Assembly: GCF_000178455.1 (NCBI RefSeq)
Contig: NZ_ADNU01000016.1
Location: 1-64,000, forward strand
Length of the DNA: 64,000 nucleotides
Source: Brevibacterium mcbrellneri ATCC 49030
GTDB lineage: Bacteria > Actinomycetota > Actinomycetes > Actinomycetales > Brevibacteriaceae
Reading direction: 5' to 3'
Numbering within the stretch: position 1 is the first letter of the stretch; every line of letters starts with the position of its first letter. Below the pieces are notes generated by a model that saw only the letters and a program-made list of their open reading frames with translations, was not told where the DNA came from and did not search any database. Of the stretch, positions 56,067 to 63,462 are shown piece by piece. The position numbers and the translations under genes were made by a program.

Positions 56067-56072
56067 TAAAGT
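56067..56072 (+). promoter_or_regulatory. Putative -10 element of leaderless ferrochelatase gene
   Basis: TAAAGT is followed by six bases and then the ATG at 56079, without a ribosome binding site. This suggests a leaderless transcript. The -35 is unclear. Confidence 0.45.
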
Positions 56073-56078
56073 GGTTGT

Positions 56079-57176
56079 ATGAGTGAATCGTCCCTGTCTC
56101 CATTCGACGCAGTAGTTCTCATGTCTTTCGGAGGCCCTGAAGGCCCTGACGACGTGGTCCCGTTCCTGAAGAACGTCACCGCCGGTCGGGGAATTCCCGA
56201 AGAACGTCTCAAGGAAGTGGGCGAACACTATTACATGTTCGACGGGGTCTCACCCATCAACGAACAGAACATTGCGCTTCTGCAGCAGCTCGAAAGCGAA
56301 CTTGAACGCCGTGGCATAGCAACGCCTATCCTGTGGGGTAACCGCAACTGGGATCCATTCCTCACCGACGTGATCCGCGACCACCGCGAACGCACAGGTG
56401 CCACGAAATACTTGGCGATTACCACCTCGGCCTACTCTTCCTATTCTTCTTGCCGGCAGTATAGGGAAGACTTTGGGGCAACCGTAGAAACCCTCAAGGG
56501 CGAAGGTATTGACGTGACCATCAACAAGGTGCGTCAGTACTACAACCACCCAGGTTTTGTGAACGCGCAAGTACAGATCATGCGGCACGCGCTGGTTGAC
56601 TTTGAAGCGAAAGTGGGCGAACTCGACCCACAGAAGCACCGCATTCTGTACGTCACCCACTCGATTCCCACGACGATGCAAGCGGCGTCCGAGGTGGCAA
56701 CCGCTGGGTACGCAGACCAGCATCTGCAGCTGATGAACGCAATCGATCAGCAGTTAGACGACTCGCTTCCGCACGAACTTGTGTTCTGCTCTAGGTCAGG
56801 GCCTCCGCAGGTTCCGTGGCTCGAACCAGATGTGAACGACCGGATGGAAAAGCTCGCTTCACAGGGAATCACCGGGGTGATTGTGGCGCCAATCGGGTTC
56901 GTATCAGACCACATGGAAGTGAAGTTCGACCTCGATGTCGAAGCCGCTGAAACAGCTGAACGGGTGGGCTTGGACTATGTGCGGGCTGCAACGGTTGGAA
57001 CCAACCCGGCCTTTGTCATGGGGCTTGTGGACTTGCTTGAAGAGAAAGCCGCTCAGGTTCGTGGTGAAGAGCCTGAACAGCCGACACTCACCCCAGAAGG
57101 TCCGGTCGACGGATGTACCTTGGCCCAGTCAGGTCAGTGCTGTAAGGGCAGAACTGACAAGCCAGTCATGCCATAA
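56079..57176 (+). CDS. hemH: Coproporphyrin/protoporphyrin ferrochelatase
   Basis: A 365-aa chelatase that inserts iron during haem synthesis; in actinobacteria the substrate is coproporphyrin III (CpfC route). Motifs: VVLMSFGGPEGPDDV, the HYYMFDGVSPINEQN region and the glutamate in VIVAPIGFVSDHMEV. Cysteines in the C-terminal GCTLAQSGQCC and in SSYSSCRQYRED could hold the [2Fe-2S] cluster seen in mycobacterial enzymes. Haem made here would serve the cytochrome bd encoded just upstream. Confidence 0.95.
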   Translation: MSESSLSPFDAVVLMSFGGPEGPDDVVPFLKNVTAGRGIPEERLKEVGEHYYMFDGVSPINEQNIALLQQLESELERRGIATPILWGNRNWDPFLTDVIRDHRERTGATKYLAITTSAYSSYSSCRQYREDFGATVETLKGEGIDVTINKVRQYYNHPGFVNAQVQIMRHALVDFEAKVGELDPQKHRILYVTHSIPTTMQAASEVATAGYADQHLQLMNAIDQQLDDSLPHELVFCSRSGPPQVPWLEPDVNDRMEKLASQGITGVIVAPIGFVSDHMEVKFDLDVEAAETAERVGLDYVRAATVGTNPAFVMGLVDLLEEKAAQVRGEEPEQPTLTPEGPVDGCTLAQSGQCCKGRTDKPVMP

Positions 57177-57190
57177 AGCGCGGTGGGGGA

Positions 57191-57412
57191 TTAGGGTTCT
57201 TCGTTAATAACGGGGAGCTGGCCAGTTTCGGTGGCAATAACCTGTCGGATCTCCGAGGTGTCGAGGTCGTGCTCGCGGGCGATCAACTCGATGTTGCGGA
57301 GTTCGTCAATGAGCTGTTCTGCGAGGAACTCGTTATCGTTTTCGCGAGCCTCGTTGATTTTCTCCCGCAACAGATCAGCTTTGCGGTCGATCTCGTCGGT
57401 AAATTCGCTCAT
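57191..57412 (-). CDS. Small hypothetical helical protein
   Basis: A 73-aa acidic protein, mostly helical: DEIDRKADLLREKINEARE has a strong heptad pattern of a coiled coil. I do not recognise a family. The ATG at 57412 (MSEFTDEI) is chosen because GAGGGGAAACGC precedes it; the open frame reaches 57493 but with a hydrophobic extra N terminus and no site. It ends 14 bases from the convergent ferrochelatase gene. Coding potential looks real from the strong ribosome binding site, but function is unknown. Confidence 0.6.
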   Translation of the reverse strand: MSEFTDEIDRKADLLREKINEARENDNEFLAEQLIDELRNIELIAREHDLDTSEIRQVIATETGQLPVINEEP

Positions 57413-57683
57413 GCGTTTCCCCTCTGCATCAGTACGTGACTGCGTCTGCGTTATGTAGACAACGTACATGACGAACAGTACCCGTGCCGTCACACGGTGT
57501 CTTTTTATCGCAGAAAGACCAGTTATTGACGTGAGTTCATCTACTGTTTACTCTTATGCGGTAAATCACATGCACAGTCGCTTCTGGATTCTTGCCAAAA
57601 GCTACTTGAGAATGCAAAATGCTTTAGACATTGCGCAAACCATGTGTGCATCTGACACTTTTACAGGAGTGTGATTAGGGTTC

Positions 57684-57986
57684 ATGGCCACCGACTACGA
57701 CGTTCCACGTAAACAGGACGAGGATCTTTCGAGCGATTCGATCGAGGAACTGAAGGCCCAACGCAATCAGCAGCAGGCAAGTCAGGTTGATGAGGACGAA
57801 ACTGCGGCTGCTGAAGGCTTCGAACTTCCTGGTGCAGACCTCTCCAACGAAGAACTGTCGGTGCGCGTTTTGCCTAAACAGAACGACGAATTCACCTGCA
57901 CAGAGTGCTTCCTGGTTCGTCACCGTTCACAGATGTCCGACGAATCAGAAGAAGGTAGCCCAGTCTGCACAGACTGCGCTGACTAG
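57684..57986 (+). CDS. DUF4193 zinc-ribbon-like protein
   Basis: A 100-aa acidic protein of the actinobacterial DUF4193 family: MATDYDVPRKQDEDLSSDS at the N terminus, an acidic middle, then CTECFLVRHRSQM and CTDCAD, two CxxC pairs that may bind zinc. The function is not known; the gene is commonly near dut and DUF3093, as here. A spaced GGAGTGTGATTAGGG precedes the ATG. It sits 271 bases from the divergent small gene, and nothing else coding is seen in that gap. Confidence 0.88.
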   Translation: MATDYDVPRKQDEDLSSDSIEELKAQRNQQQASQVDEDETAAAEGFELPGADLSNEELSVRVLPKQNDEFTCTECFLVRHRSQMSDESEEGSPVCTDCAD

Positions 57987-58004
57987 TAGCTGACCAGCGG
58001 GTGT

Positions 58005-58454
58005 TTAACCCTGCTGGGTGAGTACCCGAGCGAGTTCGTCTGGATTGTTCGTCGACACAATCCAATAGGGCGTGGGATCGTTCGGGTCCTCAATGTCGAC
58101 TTTCACAACGTCTTTAGCCCACGGGCGGGTGACCAGGAATGCCCGCGCGTCGAGCTTTTGACCACGTGCCTTAAACGCATCCTCGCCCTTCAGCGGTGTT
58201 GCCTCGGTGATAAATGACCGCTCAATATGAGCGGGGCCAGCGAACAACACGTCCTGTGTCACCGTCACGCGAGGGATAAGCGAACGCAGGGTTAAAGCGA
58301 CCGCGATGAAAACGACAATCGGGACGATAATCCCTGCGATCCAGGAAAGCGGGATCACCATAAGCGACGTCATCGCGGAGAGAACGAGCGCAACAACCCA
58401 CCACCAGATCGATGGCGTGACGCGTTCTGAATAAAGGGAAGAAGGTGCAGTCAT
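58005..58454 (-). CDS. DUF3093 membrane protein
   Basis: A 149-aa protein of the actinobacterial DUF3093 family with two adjacent transmembrane helices (about residues 14-55) and a C-terminal domain with KARGQKLDARAFLVTRPWAK and DPNDPTPYWIVSTNNPDELA. The function is unknown. I placed the start at ATG 58454 (MTAPSSLYSERV), the family-like N terminus; an in-frame start at 58478 is less likely. It is convergent with the DUF4193 gene and divergent from dut. Confidence 0.87.
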   Translation of the reverse strand: MTAPSSLYSERVTPSIWWWVVALVLSAMTSLMVIPLSWIAGIIVPIVVFIAVALTLRSLIPRVTVTQDVLFAGPAHIERSFITEATPLKGEDAFKARGQKLDARAFLVTRPWAKDVVKVDIEDPNDPTPYWIVSTNNPDELARVLTQQG

Positions 58455-58522
58455 AGGGGCTATTCTTTCATGTCCCATGCGTTTCTTTTGTCGCCTGGCT
58501 TTTATTACGATTCCTAGGTCGA

Positions 58523-58528
58523 TAGAGT
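58523..58528 (+). promoter_or_regulatory. Putative -10 element of leaderless dut
   Basis: TAGAGT is followed by seven bases and then the GTG at 58536. The intervening AAGGG is too close to the start to act as a ribosome binding site. Confidence 0.4.
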
Positions 58529-58535
58529 CAAGGGC

Positions 58536-58976
58536 GTGGAAATCTTACCCATTCAACTCATGCGCGTACATGAAAGCGCCCAGGTCCCCACATATGGTCA
58601 TCCGGGGGACGCCGGTGCGGACCTGCGCGCACGTATCGATGTGACGGTCCAACCCTTTGAACGCGTTACCGTTCCCACGGGCATTGCGCTAGCGATCCCT
58701 ATGGGGTATGTGGGGCTTGTGCACCCGCGATCGGGATTGAGCACCAAACACGGCCTCACTGTTGTCAACGCTCCGGGCACGATCGACGCGGGCTACCGTG
58801 GGGAAATCAAGGTAGCGCTCATCAACCTGGACCCGCACGAGCCAGTGGAAATTTCGGCAGGCGACAGGATCGCCCAACTTCTCATTCAAAAGGTTGAACG
58901 TGCAGACTTTGAAATTGTCGATTCACTCGACGAAACCAGGCGCGGTGACGCTGGGTTTGGATCAACGGGAAAGTAG
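58536..58976 (+). CDS. dut: dUTP pyrophosphatase
   Basis: A 146-aa trimeric dUTPase converting dUTP to dUMP, which keeps uracil out of DNA and supplies thymidylate synthesis. Family motifs are in order: [36 protein letters not shown] and the C-terminal arm [10 protein letters not shown]. The size is normal. The GTG start is probably leaderless. DUF3710 follows five bases later. Confidence 0.96.
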   Translation: MEILPIQLMRVHESAQVPTYGHPGDAGADLRARIDVTVQPFERVTVPTGIALAIPMGYVGLVHPRSGLSTKHGLTVVNAPGTIDAGYRGEIKVALINLDPHEPVEISAGDRIAQLLIQKVERADFEIVDSLDETRRGDAGFGSTGK

Positions 58977-58981
58977 ACACC

Positions 58982-59776
58982 ATGGGATTGTTTAGTAGTT
59001 TTTTTGGTCGTAAGGACAAGGCAGAGGACATTGTTGACGATGTCGAAGATGTCGACAACGAGCCAGAAGACGACGACCGTGCGGACGAAGAACTGCGTGA
59101 GAGCGAGGTTACTGGCAATAGTGACGATGATGATGAACCGCAAAAAGAAGCGCCTCGGGACCGTGTAAAGAACGGCCCCTGGGACGAATCTGAGGACGCG
59201 GGGGAAGCTAACCGGATCGACCTCGGAGCCTTGCGCATTCCCGTTATCGACGGAATGCAGGTTCAGCTCGAATCGCAAGAAGAAAACGGGTCAATCCTCG
59301 CTGTGTCGCTCATCCACAAGGGCGGTGCACTGCGCGTTCAGGCAATGGCGGCTCCCAAGACCGAAGGCCTGTGGGCCCAAGTGCGCAAGCAGGTTTCAGC
59401 AAGCGTCACGGCCGCCGGCGGAACCGCGAATGAAGTCTTCACCGACATGGGCTACGGACTGTCAGCCGTCATTCCTCATAAGATCGACGAAGACCACGTA
59501 ACGGTACAGAACCACGAATACATGGGGGTTGACGGGCCACGCTGGTTCCTCATGGGAATTATCGCCCAGACTGATGGCGTGCCAGAGGAAGTTCGCACGG
59601 AACTGGTAGAGGTATTCCGGGGAATTATTGTGGACCGTGGCGACGGTCCAATGCCTCCCGGTCAGGTTCTTGAACTCACCCCACCCAATTTGCAGTCAGA
59701 CGAAAGCTCAGAGGACTCCTCTGACGACGACATCGACCCGTTTGAACGCGGGCCCGAAATCGCAGAAGTGCGCTAG
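58982..59776 (+). CDS. DUF3710 protein
   Basis: A 264-aa actinobacterial protein with an acidic, Asp/Glu-rich N terminus (about 10-65) after MGLFSSFFGRK, then the DUF3710 domain with LGALRIPVIDGMQVQLE, GLWAQVRKQVSASVTAAGG and the GPRWFLMGIIAQT segment, and an acidic C terminus. The function is unknown. It lies between dut and an OB-fold gene, a normal arrangement for these families in actinobacteria. Confidence 0.87.
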   Translation: MGLFSSFFGRKDKAEDIVDDVEDVDNEPEDDDRADEELRESEVTGNSDDDDEPQKEAPRDRVKNGPWDESEDAGEANRIDLGALRIPVIDGMQVQLESQEENGSILAVSLIHKGGALRVQAMAAPKTEGLWAQVRKQVSASVTAAGGTANEVFTDMGYGLSAVIPHKIDEDHVTVQNHEYMGVDGPRWFLMGIIAQTDGVPEEVRTELVEVFRGIIVDRGDGPMPPGQVLELTPPNLQSDESSEDSSDDDIDPFERGPEIAEVR

Positions 59777-59832
59777 AGGCGGTTACGCTGAACACAATCT
59801 CGAACTTCGGGGACGTTAAAACCCGCGATCAG

Positions 59833-60081
59833 TTGTGTGCCCGCGGGGTGGTGTCCTCGGTGACACGATCCACCCCGCTGGAACCACCTCGGCTAGAAAT
59901 CACCGTGTCAGACGGGCGTGCGGAACTTCACGCCGTTTTCATGGGAAGGCGTGAAGTTCGCGGCCTCACCGTGGGCCGGCCCGTCATTCTGTGCGGGTGT
60001 TTTACAACCGTTGATGGTGACTTGGTGACACTTAACCCGGAATATGAACTGCTCACCACCGTGGACAGTGCGCCGAGCTAA
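59833..60081 (+). CDS. OB-fold nucleic-acid-binding-like protein
   Basis: A small protein of 82 aa from the TTG at 59833. The segment CARGVVSSVTRST, PRLEITVSDGRAELHAVF and GRPVILCGCFTTVDGDLVTLNPEYELL looks like the RecG-wedge-like OB-fold proteins beside DUF3710 in actinobacteria. The reading frame continues upstream without a stop and a CTG at 59788, with GAGGCGG nearby, would add 15 residues that resemble the usual N terminus, so the true start could be CTG. In related genomes a DUF3159 membrane protein gene usually follows; here the convergent trkA-type gene comes directly. Confidence 0.72.
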   Translation: MCARGVVSSVTRSTPLEPPRLEITVSDGRAELHAVFMGRREVRGLTVGRPVILCGCFTTVDGDLVTLNPEYELLTTVDSAPS

Positions 60082-60090
60082 CCGGAACGA

Positions 60091-60744
60091 CTAGCTGAAC
60101 AGTTCACGCAAGCGCGGCTTTACCGAGGCATCGGCAAGGAAGAAGAGTTCGTCCCCATCTACCAGGGTGTCGTCTTGTTGAGGCGCGAAAGCTCTGCCCG
60201 AACGCACAACAGCAACAAGAACAGTGTCCTGGGGGAGTTCGATGTCGCCCACGCGCTTACCCAAGACCTCCGAGGCTTCGTGAAGAGTCATCTCCATAAG
60301 CGTGGTTCCGGCCTGTTGCAACGTGAGCAGCTGTACCAGGTTCCCCACCTCAACAGCTTCTTCTACCAGTGCGGTCATGAGGCGTGGCGTGGACACGGCT
60401 ACGTCGACGCCCCAGTTGGAATCAAAGAGCCATTCGTTGCGCGGATTGTTCACACGACCCACCGTGCGGGGAACCCCAAATTCGGTTTTGGCGAGCAAAC
60501 TCAACACCAAGTTAGTTTTGTCATCACCCGTTGCGGCAACAACCACGTCGGAGTCTTCTAACTGGGCGTCAGCGAGGCCGTCTAGTTCACACGCATCCGT
60601 GTGAACCCACCGGGCATCGGGGACCAGGTCACGCCGAATCGCCTGCTTGTCGTTGTCAATCATGACGATTGCGTGGCCTTTGTCGATGAGTTCCCGTGCA
60701 ACCGAACGTCCTACTGACCCGGCGCCTGCGATCACGACCTTCAT
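60091..60744 (-). CDS. TrkA-type potassium uptake regulatory protein (second copy)
   Basis: A 217-aa protein with an NAD-binding Rossmann domain (MKVVIAGAGSVGRSVARELI; acidic strand end MIDND) and a C-terminal TrkA-C (RCK-C) domain. These RCK proteins gate potassium channels or transporters in response to nucleotides. Its ATG overlaps the stop of the preceding trkA-type gene (ATGA), so two regulators are made as a pair, as in the CeoB/CeoC pair of mycobacteria. No Trk membrane subunit is adjacent; the APC transporter may be the partner. Confidence 0.92.
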   Translation of the reverse strand: MKVVIAGAGSVGRSVARELIDKGHAIVMIDNDKQAIRRDLVPDARWVHTDACELDGLADAQLEDSDVVVAATGDDKTNLVLSLLAKTEFGVPRTVGRVNNPRNEWLFDSNWGVDVAVSTPRLMTALVEEAVEVGNLVQLLTLQQAGTTLMEMTLHEASEVLGKRVGDIELPQDTVLVAVVRSGRAFAPQQDDTLVDGDELFFLADASVKPRLRELFS

Positions 60745-61412
60745 CGGTTATCCCCTTCTGTTATTGGGCCGTCAAGTGAGCGGACGACGTCGTCAAGAGA
60801 CTCTGCGCGGCACATCACGTGCACCAAGTCTCCGTCTTGGAGGAGGGTGTCTGGCGTGACTTCGATGCCTTCGCCCATCCGTGTGAAATACGCGACGCGA
60901 GCTTTGCTGTGGGTTTCAATTTCGCTGACGGAATGGGCCACCCAGTCGGGGTGAACATGGACCTCCGACAGCACCATGCGTCCAGATGGGTCGCGGAATT
61001 CGTTGACTGCCCCGGATGGAATGAGTCGGCGCATCATTTGGTCAGCTGTCCACCGCACGGTTGCGACGGTGGGCACGCCTAAACGTTCAAACACTTGGGC
61101 GCGTCGCGGGTCATAAATCCTGGCGGCAACGTGTTTGACTCCGAAGGTTTCCCGGGCAACCCTGGCTGCCAGAATATTGGAGTTGTCTCCCGAGGAGACG
61201 GCGGCGAAAGCGTATGCGTCCGAGGTGCGTGCCCGCACGAGTGTGTCGCGGTCAAAGCCAATACCGGTCACGGTTGTTCCCGTAAAGTTTTTACCCAGCT
61301 TCACAAACGCGTCGGCGTTCTTATCGATCACTGCAACCGTGTGGCCTTTAGCATCGAGCCCGCGGGCCAGTTGGGCCCCTACGCGTCCACATCCCATGAT
61401 GACGAAGTGCAC
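60741..61412 (-). CDS. TrkA-type potassium uptake regulatory protein (first copy)
   Basis: A 223-aa RCK protein with the nucleotide loop IMGCGRVGAQLARGLDAKG, an acid residue in VAVIDKNADAF, and a C-terminal TrkA-C domain. I chose the GTG at 61412 (VHFVIMGCG) because AAAGGGAG lies eight bases before it; the ORF runs to 61457 into the divergent gene's start. It forms a coupled pair with the following trkA-type gene. Only 34 bp separate its start from the APC transporter gene. Confidence 0.92.
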   Translation of the reverse strand: MHFVIMGCGRVGAQLARGLDAKGHTVAVIDKNADAFVKLGKNFTGTTVTGIGFDRDTLVRARTSDAYAFAAVSSGDNSNILAARVARETFGVKHVAARIYDPRRAQVFERLGVPTVATVRWTADQMMRRLIPSGAVNEFRDPSGRMVLSEVHVHPDWVAHSVSEIETHSKARVAYFTRMGEGIEVTPDTLLQDGDLVHVMCRAESLDDVVRSLDGPITEGDNR

Positions 61413-61432
61413 GATCCAAACTCCCTTTGACG

Positions 61433-61438
61433 TACCAT
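61433..61438 (+). promoter_or_regulatory. Possible -10 element for the APC transporter gene
   Basis: TACCAT lies eight bases before the GTG at 61447, with no ribosome binding site. The whole divergent gap is 34 bp, so a leaderless promoter here would overlap the divergent trkA-type leader. Confidence 0.3.
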
Positions 61439-61446
61439 TGGTGCCC

Positions 61447-63462
61447 GTGGCAAACAATTTTGCTCTTCTTAAGCGAATGATTGTTGGGCGACCTTTCCGC
61501 AGTGATCACTTTAGACGCGAAGCTCTCCCAAAACGTTTCGCCATGCCAATTTTCGCATCAGATATGTTGTCGTCTGTTGCGTATGCGCCTGACGCGATTC
61601 TTCTAGCCTTATCCCTTTCAGGTTTTGTCGCCATGTCGACGGCCCCGTGGATCGGGATCGCAGTGGGTGTTCTCATCCTCATTTTGGTGGGAAGTTACCG
61701 ACTGAATCTGAAGGCCTACCCAGGCGGGGGAGCCGACTATGATGTGGCCACTCGCAATCTGGGGAATCGTCCCGGGCGGGCAGTCGCGGCGGCCCTGTTA
61801 GTTGACTATGTCCTCACGCTGTCTGTCTCCATGGCAGTCCTCGCTAGCTATCTCGCGTCAGCCTTCAACGTGCTCGAAGGCTATCTCACGCTTATCACCA
61901 CGATTGGGATCGCAGTGGTGACCTTGTTTGGCTTGCGCGGTGGACGAGCCATGCCGCTGCTCTTGGCTATTCCGACCTATCTGTTCGTGGGAGCTGTGCT
62001 TGTCACAGTGGGTTACGGGGCGATTCGGATTGCGCGTGGTGATGAGATCGAGGCCGCAACCGCCCATCTGTCGGTAATCCCACTCGACGGTGATATGAAA
62101 TGGCACGGGGCGGTTGTCACCATCATTATTCTTCGCGCGTTTTCTTCTGGTCTGGTCGCCGTAGCGGGAATCGAAACCGTGGGAACAGCAGTGCCCAAGT
62201 TCGCTAAGCCACGTGGCGCCAACGCAGGTAACACCCTGGTGTTCGCAGGCCTTTTGAGCGCCACGATGTTGATTGGTCTCACGTGGCTGGCTACTCAAGT
62301 GGGCGTCAAATACGTAAGCGACCCGTCAACTCAGCTCTTCGAACACAGCCAGCCAGTCGGAGACACCTTCCACCAAGTGCCGGTTCTGGCGCAGTGCGCA
62401 GACGCAGTCTTTGACCACTTGCCAGCCGTTGCCACGGCGATCACACTCATCACTGCGCTTGTTCTGCTGGTCGCAGCAAACACATCCATGGAGGGGTTCC
62501 CTGGACTTGCCTCTAAACTAGCCCGCGACTCATTCTTGCCCAAACAGTTAGCATCTCTGGGCGACCGCATGACGTTCTCTAACGGCGTGGTGGTGCTGTC
62601 GGTGAGTTCGATCGTGCTGGTTGTCCTCACAGGCGCTAACGCTGAACGGCTTATTGACATGTACCTGGTGGGAGTTTTCGCGTCCTTGGCCCTGGGACAG
62701 TGGGGCATGGTGAAGCACTGGAACAACCGGATCAGGGCGATCGTGTCGGGTCCTGTGCGCACCCGCATGATGTTCAACCGGGTCGTCAACACTGTTGGTG
62801 CGGTGACCGCTTCAGGGATCCTGGCTGTTGTCTTGGTATCCAAGTTCCTGTTAGGTGCGTGGCTCGCACTGGCTCTGATGTTCGTGGCCTATGTGGCCAT
62901 GGGGCTCATTCACCGGCACTACACCAGGGTCTCGCGGGAACTGAACGTCAACCCCAAAGACGGCAACGTCAAGGCGCTACCACCTCGGACCCGGGCCGTG
63001 GTTGTGGTTTCCGAGATCAACAAACCCACCATGCGGGCGGTTGCTTTTGCCCGCGCTACCCGGCCCAATTTCCTCAGCGCTGTCGCCATCGCGGTTGATG
63101 AAGACCAGGCCGCCCTGGTCCAAAAGCAGTGGGACGAACTTAAACTGCCCATCCGGCTCACCCTCTTGGACTCGCCCTACCGCGAACTCATCCGACCAGT
63201 CATGAACTACATTGCGCACATGCACGCCAAATCGCCAGACGACCTCATCACGGTGTACGTTCCGCAGTACATTGTGGGACGCTGGTGGGAACAGCTCTTG
63301 CACAACCAGGCGCTCTTGGGGCTGCGCAAGCGGCTACTGTTTTTGCCCAATGTGCAGGTGGTCACCGTGCCGTGGCGGCTCAAGTCCTTTAACCGCAACC
63401 GCGAACTGCTCATGGGTAGAGGCGGGCACGTCGATGAGCGCGTCATGAGGATGTACGAATGA
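61447..63462 (+). CDS. APC-family amino acid/potassium transporter-like protein
   Basis: A 671-aa membrane protein. About 12 transmembrane helices span residues 35-480, starting after the basic RREALPKRFAMPIFASDMLSS motif typical of actinobacterial APC permeases beside TrkA pairs; KAYPGGGADYDVATRNLG and the GLVAVAGIETV helix match the KUP/APC superfamily. The last 180 residues form a soluble domain (ALPPRTRAVVVVSEINKP), probably a universal-stress-like regulatory domain. The substrate cannot be deduced. GTG 61447 is chosen; the ORF extends upstream through the divergent gene. It overlaps the next gene by four bases. Confidence 0.85.
   Translation: MANNFALLKRMIVGRPFRSDHFRREALPKRFAMPIFASDMLSSVAYAPDAILLALSLSGFVAMSTAPWIGIAVGVLILILVGSYRLNLKAYPGGGADYDVATRNLGNRPGRAVAAALLVDYVLTLSVSMAVLASYLASAFNVLEGYLTLITTIGIAVVTLFGLRGGRAMPLLLAIPTYLFVGAVLVTVGYGAIRIARGDEIEAATAHLSVIPLDGDMKWHGAVVTIIILRAFSSGLVAVAGIETVGTAVPKFAKPRGANAGNTLVFAGLLSATMLIGLTWLATQVGVKYVSDPSTQLFEHSQPVGDTFHQVPVLAQCADAVFDHLPAVATAITLITALVLLVAANTSMEGFPGLASKLARDSFLPKQLASLGDRMTFSNGVVVLSVSSIVLVVLTGANAERLIDMYLVGVFASLALGQWGMVKHWNNRIRAIVSGPVRTRMMFNRVVNTVGAVTASGILAVVLVSKFLLGAWLALALMFVAYVAMGLIHRHYTRVSRELNVNPKDGNVKALPPRTRAVVVVSEINKPTMRAVAFARATRPNFLSAVAIAVDEDQAALVQKQWDELKLPIRLTLLDSPYRELIRPVMNYIAHMHAKSPDDLITVYVPQYIVGRWWEQLLHNQALLGLRKRLLFLPNVQVVTVPWRLKSFNRNRELLMGRGGHVDERVMRMYE

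Noticed and set aside
57468-57674. A 68-codon + strand frame in the gap before the DUF4193 gene
   Set aside because: No ribosome binding site or known family, and it covers the likely divergent promoter region.
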